This document shows positions 1-5,567 of a DNA stretch of 5,567 nt, one piece after another; within the stretch, counting starts at the first letter, position 1; the number at the start of each line of letters is the position of its first letter. Source of the DNA: Sphingomonadales bacterium. Its GTDB lineage: Bacteria; Pseudomonadota; Alphaproteobacteria; Sphingomonadales; Sphingomonadaceae. Under the pieces are notes generated by a model. That model did not search any database. It worked only from the letters and a program-made list of their open reading frames with translations, and was not told where the DNA came from. The translations under genes were made by a program, and so were the position numbers. The stretch spans positions 1-5,567 of the forward strand of contig JAIVHR010000205.1 of assembly GCA_020200935.1 (NCBI GenBank), given 5' to 3'.

Positions 1-192
1 GACAAGCTCGAGGTGCGCGCGCCGCCGCTGGCGCTGCCCGATCCGGGCGCATGCGCGGCGGTCGCCGATGCGCTGGCCGACAATACTTCCGCCGAACGCG
101 CGATCCGCTTCGGCTGCGAACAAGCGCTGGCTCAGCATCGCAATCTCTGGACCTTGCTCGAAACGCGCCAGTCGGTCCGCGAGGATTGGTAG
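1..192 (+). CDS. C-terminal end of an unrecognised protein (5' truncated)
   Basis: Reading frame 1 is open from the first base to a TAG stop at 190-192, giving 63 residues. The fragment starts DKLEVRAPPL and ends SVREDW. I do not recognise a family. The visible part has an Ala/Pro-rich stretch, then a probably helical tail with two cysteines (residues 18 and 39) and several charged residues; no membrane segment or catalytic motif is visible. Codon use is G/C-rich at third positions, like the neighbouring genes, which supports real coding. The start lies outside the window. Overlapping frames in the same stretch give only Arg-rich, low-complexity peptides and are less likely. The gene is followed by a repeat-rich gap of about 200 bp before the MoxR-type gene, so co-transcription with it is not evident. 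Confidence 0.6.
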   Translation, partial: DKLEVRAPPLALPDPGACAAVADALADNTSAERAIRFGCEQALAQHRNLWTLLETRQSVREDW

Positions 193-199
193 GAATTGC

Positions 200-219
200 G
201 CTCCTGCGAAGGCAGGAGC
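200..219 (+). repeat. Short palindromic (REP-like) hairpin, GNAG-loop type
   Basis: GCTCCTGC (200-207) and GCAGGAGC (212-219) form a perfect 8-bp stem around the loop GAAG. It begins 7 bp after the stop of the first gene. No T-run follows, so it does not look like a classical intrinsic terminator, though a transcript would fold here. It has the same GC-GNAG-GC core as the two hairpins at 3284-3301 and 3344-3363, which suggests one repeat family. I recall this type as common between sphingomonad genes (from memory, not a search). Confidence 0.7.
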
Positions 220-235
220 CCGGAACTGCCTCACG

Positions 236-308
236 CCGTTAGCCCTGAGCTTGTCGAAGGGCGATTCGCGGACCGCGAGACGGGCTTCGACAAGCTCAGC
301 CCTAACGG
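236..308. repeat. 73-bp near-palindrome: two inverted REP-like units, CTTGTCGAAG core
   Basis: The stretch is an inverted repeat centred on A272, with 36-bp arms of which 30 positions pair. Each arm holds a unit with the core CTGAGCTTGTCGAAG (245-259 on the plus strand; 285-299 on the minus strand), flanked outside by CCGTTAG / CTAACGG. The centre TCGCGG-A-CCGCGA (266-278) is perfectly palindromic. Each unit can also fold alone: GCCCT (242-246) with AGGGC (258-262), and GGGCT (282-286) with AGCCC (298-302). Four of the six mismatches between arms are the paired CC/GG swaps that preserve these local stems. It could form a cruciform or act as a transcript-folding element between the first gene and the MoxR-type gene. 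Confidence 0.85.
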
Positions 309-386
309 TGTTGAACGCGGCGAGCCCGGTTGCATCCCCTCCCCCTTCCCCCTATCCCGGCGCCTTGACGTTTACGGAAAGCCAAG

Positions 387-394
387 AGGAAGGA
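387..394 (+). promoter_or_regulatory. Ribosome binding site fixing the GTG start of the MoxR-type gene
   Basis: AGGAAGGA lies 6 nt before the GTG at 401 and matches a strong Shine-Dalgarno sequence. It supports GTG 401 as the start over the in-frame ATG at 68, which would add 111 residues, many of them translated from the repeat-bearing gap. Confidence 0.75.
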
Positions 395-400
395 TCGCGC

Positions 401-1246
<846 letters not shown>

Positions 1247-1334
1247 CGGCACGAATTTGCGCAACGCGCCTACAAGTCGCACGCAGCCTGTTTGGCAACC
1301 GGCAGCCAGGCTACTGTCCGCAAGCCATTGAATC

Positions 1335-1340
1335 GGAGAG
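1335..1340 (+). promoter_or_regulatory. Ribosome binding site choosing ATG 1348 over GTG 1345
   Basis: GGAGAG sits 7 nt before ATG 1348 and only 4 nt before the adjacent GTG at 1345. The spacing favours ATG 1348. The choice changes the protein by one residue. Confidence 0.6.
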
Positions 1341-1347
1341 CGTTGTG

Positions 1348-2511
1348 ATGGATCGCAGATTTCTCGTACCCGCCCTGTGCGTGCTGACCTTGTCGGCCGG
1401 GCTGCCGTCCGCTGCTGCGGCGCAGGATTATAGCGTCGCGCAAAGCGCCTGGACCGATCCCGAAGATGCGCTGCCGCACCCCCGGCTGGTGCCGATCGGC
1501 ATTCCGCGCGAGGCAGGGGAATTGCGGCTGACCGAACTCGGCGACTTCGGCGACAATGGCGGGCTCGACAATATCGCCCAATATCGCGATTCGGCGGACG
1601 AAATCTGGGGGACCGTCTTCATTTATCAGACCACCCTCACCGATCCGGCGATCGCGGCGGTCGCCACCGATCTCATCATCCGCCATTCCTATGGCGCGCA
1701 GACCGTCGAGACGGTGCGCGAATGGGTGCCGGCCGGAAGTGTCGAGGATCTGGCCTTGCTCCTCGTATACGATCACGCTTTCGACGGCGAACGCGCGAGC
1801 GCCGCTGCTTTCTTCGGCGCCGGCGTGTGGACGGTAAAGCTGCGGGTGACCGGTCCGCAGGATCGCCGCGACGATGTGGTCGCCGCCATGCGCGCGTTGC
1901 TCGACGGCGTTTCCTTTGCGCCCGAAGCCGAGCCCTTTGCCCCGCGCGAACTGACTATCGGCGATTGCGCCGCCGCCGAATTCGCGCAACCGGCGCAGCC
2001 GCTCTCGGCCGAACAACGCAATGACGACGACGATGCGCCGACGGTCGCCGACGCGTTGATCGCCATCGGTATCGTTGCCGGCAGCATGATATCCAACCGC
2101 CACGAAATCGCCGAACAGATACCCGACGGACCGCCGCCCTTCTCGGCCAGCGACTATTGCGTAATGGGGGTAGAGCCGCTCGGCCGCCAGTCGTTTGCCC
2201 TCGCATTGCGCCGTCCAGGCTCCGGAGCAACGCCTGATCTGGTTTTGATAGGCGACGCCGGGCGCGGTTTCGAGACCATCGTCAGCCCGTCCGACGAAGA
2301 GGGAATTCTTCCCCGGACCGGTGTCCATGTGATGTTTCACTCGCTCGGCCGGGCCGAGCTATACGGGCCGTTCGATCGCCCGCCGACAATGGACCAGTTC
2401 TTCTCCTATCTGACCGGCGAGGCAGACTGGCTCGGTGAGTCGGCGCTGTCGGTAGAGATTTCGCCTGAAGGCAACACGCAGATCAACGTATCGGCCGACG
2501 CGCTCGAATAG
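1348..2511 (+). CDS. Exported protein of unknown function with signal peptide
   Basis: This 387-residue protein does not match a family I recognise. The N-terminus is a classical Sec signal peptide: MDRR, a hydrophobic core from about residue 5 to 19, then SAAAA-QD with likely cleavage after A25. The mature protein is therefore periplasmic or secreted. There is no lipobox at the cleavage site, since the only nearby cysteine (C11) lies inside the signal core. The mature chain is acidic, with an Asp-rich stretch NDDDDA near residues 225-230 that may link two halves (about 26-200 and 231-387). It has only two cysteines (C207, C271), which could form one disulfide. A short apolar segment (ALIAIGIVAGSMI, about 236-248) is too short to be a confident membrane helix. 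The gene starts 101 bp after the MoxR-type stop on the same strand, so co-transcription is possible, and I see no strong terminator between them. It converges on the SDR gene with a 3-bp gap. Confidence 0.85.
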   Translation: MDRRFLVPALCVLTLSAGLPSAAAAQDYSVAQSAWTDPEDALPHPRLVPIGIPREAGELRLTELGDFGDNGGLDNIAQYRDSADEIWGTVFIYQTTLTDPAIAAVATDLIIRHSYGAQTVETVREWVPAGSVEDLALLLVYDHAFDGERASAAAFFGAGVWTVKLRVTGPQDRRDDVVAAMRALLDGVSFAPEAEPFAPRELTIGDCAAAEFAQPAQPLSAEQRNDDDDAPTVADALIAIGIVAGSMISNRHEIAEQIPDGPPPFSASDYCVMGVEPLGRQSFALALRRPGSGATPDLVLIGDAGRGFETIVSPSDEEGILPRTGVHVMFHSLGRAELYGPFDRPPTMDQFFSYLTGEADWLGESALSVEISPEGNTQINVSADALE

Positions 2512-2514
2512 CGC

Positions 2515-3231
2515 TCAATGCAGCACCATCCCGCCATCGACGATGATTGATTGGCCGGTGATGTAGCTTGCCGCGTCCGAGGCGAGGAACAGGATCACCG
2601 CGGCGACCTCCTCGGGCTCGGCGAAGCGGCGCATCGGGATCGTGCGCAACAGCTTGGCCTTGAGCGCCTCGTTCTCGTCGAGCCCGGCTGTCATCCGGGT
2701 GCGGATGAAGCCCGGCGCGACCATGTTCGAGCGCACGCCGCGCGTCGCCCAGGCATCGCCCTGCGCGCGGGTCAGCCCGAGCAGCGCCGTCTTGCTCGCG
2801 GTATAGGCCGGCGCCTTGGGATAGCTGAGAAAGGATGCGCAGGAGCCGACATTGACCACCGCGCCGCCGCCCTTTTCGAGCGCAGGCAGGAAACGTTCGC
2901 CAAGATCGTGGATCGCCATCAGATTCAATTCGAAGGTGCGGCGGAATGCGGCCATTTCGGCCTCGTCCGCGCCGCCCGACCCGCCGGCATTGTTGACCAG
3001 CACATCCATCAGCGGCAGCTGCGCGGCGAGTTCCGCGCGCCGATCGGGCTCGGACAGATCGCACGGCACATAGTGAAAGCCCGACAGATCATCCTCATAG
3101 TCATCGGGATCCGCACGCGTGCCGGTGACGGCCACCATCGCACCGGCCGCGGCAAAGGCGCGCGCCGTCGCGTAACCGATCCCTCGGCTCCCGCCGGTCA
3201 CCAGCACATATTTGCCTGCGAAATCGCCCAT
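2515..3231 (-). CDS. Classical SDR-family oxidoreductase (probably NADP(H)-dependent)
   Basis: The 238-residue product is a full-length classical short-chain dehydrogenase/reductase. It has the Rossmann motif TGGSRGIG (12-19), an Arg at the end of the second strand (TGTR, R39) and R16 in the glycine motif, which together favour NADP(H). It also has CDLS (57-60), NNAG (80-83), and the catalytic tetrad N103, S130, Y143 and K147 (YTASK), followed by PGFIRT (173-178) and the usual C-terminal ITGQSIIVDGG. The substrate cannot be read from sequence; the family covers sugars, acyl-ACP ketones, steroids and other alcohols. The start is ATG at 3231. A longer frame reaching 3330 would add residues translated from an inverted repeat (PSLRWGDG), and its inner ATG at 3249 overlaps the ribosome binding site used here. 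The gene is divergent from the VWA gene and convergent with the exported protein gene, and nothing ties it functionally to either. Confidence 0.93.
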   Translation of the reverse strand: MGDFAGKYVLVTGGSRGIGYATARAFAAAGAMVAVTGTRADPDDYEDDLSGFHYVPCDLSEPDRRAELAAQLPLMDVLVNNAGGSGGADEAEMAAFRRTFELNLMAIHDLGERFLPALEKGGGAVVNVGSCASFLSYPKAPAYTASKTALLGLTRAQGDAWATRGVRSNMVAPGFIRTRMTAGLDENEALKAKLLRTIPMRRFAEPEEVAAVILFLASDAASYITGQSIIVDGGMVLH

Positions 3232-3233
3232 CG

Positions 3234-3244
3234 CCTTCTCTCCC
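3234..3244 (-). promoter_or_regulatory. Ribosome binding site fixing the SDR start at 3231
   Basis: On the minus strand GGGAGAGAAGG precedes ATG 3231. GGGAG lies 8 nt upstream and the second purine run lies 2 nt upstream. The in-frame ATG at 3249 has no comparable site and lies just in front of this one, so 3231 is the better start. Confidence 0.65.
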
Positions 3245-3278
3245 GACATCTGGCCCGGCGATGCCGGTTCGCCGACCC

Positions 3279-3367
3279 CGTCACCCCAGCGCAGGCTGGG
3301 GTCTATCCCGTGATCGCCGTCGCACATCATCCCGACGGGATGGATTCCAGCCTACGCTGGAATGACG
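3279..3367. repeat. Inverted REP doublet (REPIN-like), GNAG-loop type
   Basis: Two hairpins lie in opposite orientation. CCCCAGC (3284-3290) pairs with GCTGGGG (3295-3301) around GCAG. ATTCCAGC (3344-3351) pairs with GCTGGAAT (3356-3363), with loop GTAG when read on the minus strand. Flanks are mirrored: CGTCA (3279-3283) with TGACG (3363-3367), and TCTATCCCGT (3302-3311) with the complement of 3335-3344 (9 of 10). A further perfect 7-bp palindrome, CATCCCG-A-CGGGATG, lies at 3328-3342. The copies differ by paired C-to-T and G-to-A changes that keep both stems. The doublet ends 48 bp upstream of the SDR start, so it either sits in the SDR transcript leader or abuts its promoter. Confidence 0.85.
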
Positions 3368-3665
3368 CGGGGGTCAGGCGCCCGGCTCCCAACCCGAAAT
3401 GCTTTCCTACACGGCGCTCCTCTGTCATACTTGCCGCATACGCAAAGCGAGCGAAAGCATCGCCGGATGCATTGGTATCGGCTGGCCGGAGAATGCGGGC
3501 AGCACCCGGTGTATTATATGTAAACTTAGGCAGGCAGGAGCGATCGATTTTCTGGCTTTGGAGGGCGTGAACGGGTCAGGCTATCTCCCCGCGACCGGCC
3601 CGACCCAGTGACAAGCATGTGTAAAGCCAAGTCTCCGCGACAACAATAAATCAACAGGTTAGCCG
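3368..3665. other. Non-coding gap upstream of the VWA gene, no confident feature
   Basis: About 300 bp without a convincing gene. It contains an 8-bp inverted repeat ATGCTTTC (3399-3406) / GAAAGCAT (3453-3460), a small perfect hairpin GCATC-GCCG-GATGC (3457-3470), and a local A/T-rich spot with TATTATATG (3512-3520). A weak promoter-like pair is TTTGGA (3557-3562) and CTATCT (3581-3586) with an 18-bp spacer; the second resembles a CTATAT-type alphaproteobacterial -10, but the first is poor. The promoters for both divergent genes should lie somewhere in 3232-3665. A 70-codon frame at 3399-3611 has two CxxC pairs but no ribosome binding site, and A or T at third positions more often than the real genes here. 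Confidence 0.45.
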
Positions 3666-4844
3666 ATGTTCTTTTCCTTCGTCGACGAACTCCGCCTTGC
3701 CGGCATCCCGGCCAGCATGAAGGAGCATCTGACCCTGCTCGACGCGCTCGACCAGGACGTCATCGAGCGTTCGCCCGAGGAATTCTATTATCTCGCCCGC
3801 GCGACCTTCGTGAAGGACGAGGGGCTGCTCGACCGCTTCGACCAGGTCTTCGCCAAGGTCTTCAAGGGCATCGACAGCGACTATGGCGAGGACAAGGCCG
3901 AAATCCCCGAGGACTGGCTGCGCGCGATCGCCGAGAAATATCTGAGCGAGGAGGAGATGGCCGAGATCGAAAAGCTCGGCAGCTGGGACGAGATCATGGA
4001 GACGCTCAAACAGCGGCTCCAGGAGCAGAAGGAACGCCACGAGGGCGGCAACAAATGGATCGGCACCGGCGGCACCTCACCCTACGGCAATTCGGGCTAC
4101 CATCCCGAAGGCGTGCGGATCGGCGGCGAGAGCAAGCACAAACGCGCGGTCAAGGTCTGGGACAAGCGCGAATTTCGCAATCTCGACAGCACCAAGGAAC
4201 TCGGCACGCGCAACATCAAGATCGCGCTCAGGCGGCTGCGCAAATTCGCGCGCGAGGGGGCGGCCGAGGAGCTCGATCTCGACAATACGATCGACGGGAC
4301 GGCGAGGAAGGGCTGGCTCGACATCCATATGCGCGCCGAAAAGCGCAATGCGATCAAGGTGCTGCTGTGCCTCGATGTCGGCGGATCGATGGATCCGCAC
4401 GTCAAGGTCTGCGAGGAATTGTTCAGCGCGGCGACCAGCGAATTCAAGAATCTCGAATTCTTCTATTTCCACAATTGCCCCTATGAAGGGCTCTGGAAGG
4501 ACAATCGCCGCCGCTTTGCCGAGCGCACGCCTACCTGGGACGTGCTCCACAAATTCGGCCATGATTACAAGCTGATCTTCGTCGGCGACGCCTCGATGAG
4601 CCCCTATGAGATCACCCATCCGGGCGGATCGGTCGAGCATTTCAACGAGGAGGCCGGCGCGGTGTGGCTGCATCGGCTGACCAACACCTATCCGGCCGCC
4701 GCCTGGCTGAACCCGGTCCCCGAGCAGCATTGGGGCTATTCGCAGAGCACCAAGGTGATCCGCGAGCTGATGAACGACCGCATGTATCCGCTGACGCTCG
4801 ACGGACTCGACGAGGCGATGCGGGAGCTGACGCGGAAGAATTGA
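3666..4844 (+). CDS. CoxE-type VWA-domain protein, probable partner of the MoxR ATPase
   Basis: The 392-residue product has no signal peptide or membrane segment, so it is probably cytoplasmic. It matches the CoxE-like / COG3825-type VWA proteins that work with MoxR ATPases. The N-terminal region (about 1-120, beginning MFFSFVDELRLAGIPASMKE) is helical and acidic with a charged stretch EEEMAEIEK. A Gly-rich linker follows (about 127-155, with GTGGTSPYGNSGYHPEG), then a basic region (158-200). The VWA domain starts near residue 229 with the metal-site loop DVGGSMD (237-243), followed by T288/T290 and D308 (VGDASMS) as candidates for the remaining metal-site ligands. The C-terminus has STKVIREL and YPLTLDGLDEAM. 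The first metal loop is D-x-G-x-S, not the canonical D-x-S-x-S. ATG 3666 has only a weak Shine-Dalgarno (CAGG at 3655-3658), but the N-terminus is as expected. The gene lies on the same strand as the MoxR-type gene but 2.4 kb downstream, so it probably has its own promoter. Confidence 0.93.
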   Translation: MFFSFVDELRLAGIPASMKEHLTLLDALDQDVIERSPEEFYYLARATFVKDEGLLDRFDQVFAKVFKGIDSDYGEDKAEIPEDWLRAIAEKYLSEEEMAEIEKLGSWDEIMETLKQRLQEQKERHEGGNKWIGTGGTSPYGNSGYHPEGVRIGGESKHKRAVKVWDKREFRNLDSTKELGTRNIKIALRRLRKFAREGAAEELDLDNTIDGTARKGWLDIHMRAEKRNAIKVLLCLDVGGSMDPHVKVCEELFSAATSEFKNLEFFYFHNCPYEGLWKDNRRRFAERTPTWDVLHKFGHDYKLIFVGDASMSPYEITHPGGSVEHFNEEAGAVWLHRLTNTYPAAAWLNPVPEQHWGYSQSTKVIRELMNDRMYPLTLDGLDEAMRELTRKN

Positions 4845-4863
4845 CGGCCCCTGCTGGCCGTCA
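4842..4863 (+). terminator. GC-rich hairpin on the VWA stop codon, possible terminator
   Basis: TGACGGCC (4842-4849) and GGCCGTCA (4856-4863) form a perfect 8-bp stem around CCTGCT, and its first three bases are the TGA stop. No T-run follows directly. The next hairpin (4863-4883) shares one base with it and ends in GGGGTTTA. Together they could slow or end transcription of the VWA gene, but this is not a textbook intrinsic terminator. Confidence 0.35.
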
Positions 4864-4942
4864 CCCCGGACTTGATCCGGGGTTTAGGGAGGAAAGCGCT
4901 TTCGCCCTTGGCTCTGGATGCCGGATCAAGTCCGGCATGACG
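4859..4942. repeat. Inverted REP doublet (REPIN-like), GGACTTGATCC core
   Basis: Two inverted units lie between the convergent VWA and sulfotransferase genes. ACCCCGGA (4863-4870) pairs with TCCGGGGT (4876-4883) around CTTGA. ATGCCGGA (4918-4925) pairs with TCCGGCAT (4931-4938) around TCAAG. Outer ends CGTCA (4859-4863) and TGACG (4938-4942) mirror each other. The centre holds a perfect 12-bp palindrome GAAAGCGCTTTC (4892-4903). The units share their core and differ at two stem positions (CC/GG versus TG/CA), and both stems stay intact. The core differs from the other repeats in this window, so this is probably a separate repeat family. Its place between two gene ends suits a bidirectional transcription barrier, but that is inference. 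Confidence 0.85.
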
Positions 4943-4959
4943 ATAGGGAGACAGGGCAT

Positions 4960-5567
4960 TCAAACATCGGGGAACGCCTCGAGCAGCACTCCGACATGCC
5001 GCTCATAATTCCGCCAGCGCCCCGATGAGCTCTTATAGACAGGCTGCCTGACCTGCCAGGCGCTCAAGGTGCGGACGGTGCCCTCGGCGCGATGGGGTTC
5101 GAGACAAACATCTTCCCAATCGAGGCCGCAGAAATCGAGCAGCGCCCGGATATGCGGCTCGGGATCGGCGACCAGCGCGTCATAATCGAGCTCGAAGATA
5201 TCGTCGGACCAGAGCGACTTCCAGTGAGCCATCAGCCGACGATACTCGCGATACCGATGGACGATGTCGGCAAGGTCGGTCGCATAGGGCTGGCGCGGGC
5301 CGAGATGGGCGAACCAGACCGACAGGCCATTGTCGCGCGGATCGCGGTGGGTGTCGATGAATTTCGCTTCGGGAAACAGCCGCTTGATCAGGCCGATATG
5401 GCGGAAATTGTCGGGCCGCTTGTCGGTGACGATATCCGCACCGGGATGCAGCCGGGCGAGCGCCTCGAGATGCGACTGCCGCAACCGCTCGATCGACGCG
5501 CCGTCGGCCGCCGCCATGGCCTCGGGATCGGACGCGAACTCGCCGGCGACCATCGCCGGCACCAGAT
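4960..5567 (-). CDS. Sulfotransferase-family protein, C-terminal part (5' truncated at window edge)
   Basis: The minus-strand frame runs from the right edge to a TGA at 4960-4962, giving 201 visible residues. It resembles the PAPS-dependent sulfotransferase fold as found in bacterial tetratricopeptide-repeat sulfotransferases, which transfer sulfate from PAPS to a hydroxyl or amine acceptor. Counting from the Val at 5560-5562, the supporting blocks are VTDKRPDNF (45-53), LIKRLFPEAKFI (58-69), HRDPRDNGLSVWF (72-84, where the Arg and later Ser would contact the 3'-phosphate of PAPS), a mid segment YREYRRLMAHW, FELDYDALVADPE, and the C-terminal VRQPVYKSSSGRWRNYE. The P-loop-like 5'-phosphosulfate site and any TPR repeats would lie upstream, outside the window. 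The GTG at 5560-5562 is in frame but sits mid-domain, so it is not the start. The acceptor is unknown. The gene converges on the VWA gene across a repeat doublet. Confidence 0.85.
   Translation of the reverse strand, partial: LVPAMVAGEFASDPEAMAAADGASIERLRQSHLEALARLHPGADIVTDKRPDNFRHIGLIKRLFPEAKFIDTHRDPRDNGLSVWFAHLGPRQPYATDLADIVHRYREYRRLMAHWKSLWSDDIFELDYDALVADPEPHIRALLDFCGLDWEDVCLEPHRAEGTVRTLSAWQVRQPVYKSSSGRWRNYERHVGVLLEAFPDV

Noticed and set aside
1286..1311. Possible terminator or hairpin GCCTG...CAGGC between the MoxR-type gene and the exported protein gene
   Set aside because: The stem is only 5 bp with a 16-nt loop and no T-run, too weak to call.
1292..1320. Promoter-like TTGGCA before the exported protein gene
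   Set aside because: No acceptable -10 hexamer is found at 16-18 bp spacing, so it was not annotated.
1270..2340. Long minus-strand frame (356 codons) opposite the exported protein gene
   Set aside because: It has no signal, domain or ribosome binding site. The plus-strand frame has a clear signal peptide and Shine-Dalgarno, so this is a shadow.
2551..3570. Plus-strand frame (339 codons) opposite the SDR and running through the repeat doublet
   Set aside because: The SDR on the other strand has all catalytic motifs. This frame is His/Arg/Ala-rich without a domain and translates straight through repeats.
3567..3611. Possible 14-codon leader peptide (GTG start, preceded by TTTGGAGG) upstream of the VWA gene
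   Set aside because: It has a plausible Shine-Dalgarno but only 3-nt spacing, no run of regulatory codons, and no attenuator-like hairpin with a T-run after it.
3617..3649. Ten-codon frame starting ATGTGTAAAGCC just before the VWA gene
   Set aside because: It is too short, has no ribosome binding site, and shows no sign of regulatory use.
4077..4730. Minus-strand frame (217 codons) opposite the VWA gene
   Set aside because: It is antisense to the conserved VWA domain and has no motif of its own.

Overview
The window looks like chromosomal DNA from a high-GC alphaproteobacterium, most likely a sphingomonad (Sphingomonas, Sphingopyxis, Novosphingobium or a relative). This rests on strong G/C preference at third codon positions, the close fit of the MoxR ATPase and CoxE-type VWA protein to alphaproteobacterial forms, and gaps filled with short palindromic repeats that I recall as common in sphingomonad genomes (CTTGTCGAAG cores, hairpins with a GNAG loop, and GGACTTGATCC-core hairpins). 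No sequence search was possible, so the taxonomy is inference.

Layout. 1-192 (+) is the 3' end of an unrecognised gene. 193-400 is a gap with a small hairpin and a 73-bp near-palindrome. 401-1246 (+) encodes a MoxR-type AAA+ ATPase starting at GTG. 1348-2511 (+) encodes an exported protein of unknown function with a clear signal peptide. 2515-3231 (-) encodes a classical short-chain dehydrogenase/reductase whose stop lies 3 bp from that of the exported protein. 3232-3665 is a 434-bp divergent gap with an inverted repeat doublet next to the SDR and about 300 bp of mostly unexplained DNA. 3666-4844 (+) encodes a CoxE-type von Willebrand factor A (VWA) protein. 4845-4959 holds a hairpin at the stop codon and a second inverted repeat doublet. 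4960-5567 (-) is the C-terminal part of a sulfotransferase whose start lies beyond the right edge.

How the genes may work together. MoxR ATPases and VWA proteins are established functional partners: the ATPase is thought to remodel a target that the VWA protein recruits through a metal-dependent site. The two genes are often adjacent. Here they are 2.4 kb apart on the same strand, with the exported protein and the opposite-strand SDR between them. Whether those two genes belong to the module or are insertions cannot be decided from this window. The SDR and sulfotransferase look like independent metabolic genes.

I found no CRISPR array, RNA gene, insertion sequence, phage gene or recognisable defence system. 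The most informative non-coding signal is a set of repeat hairpins whose copies differ by paired, compensating base changes. The most open protein question is the exported protein encoded between the MoxR and VWA genes.
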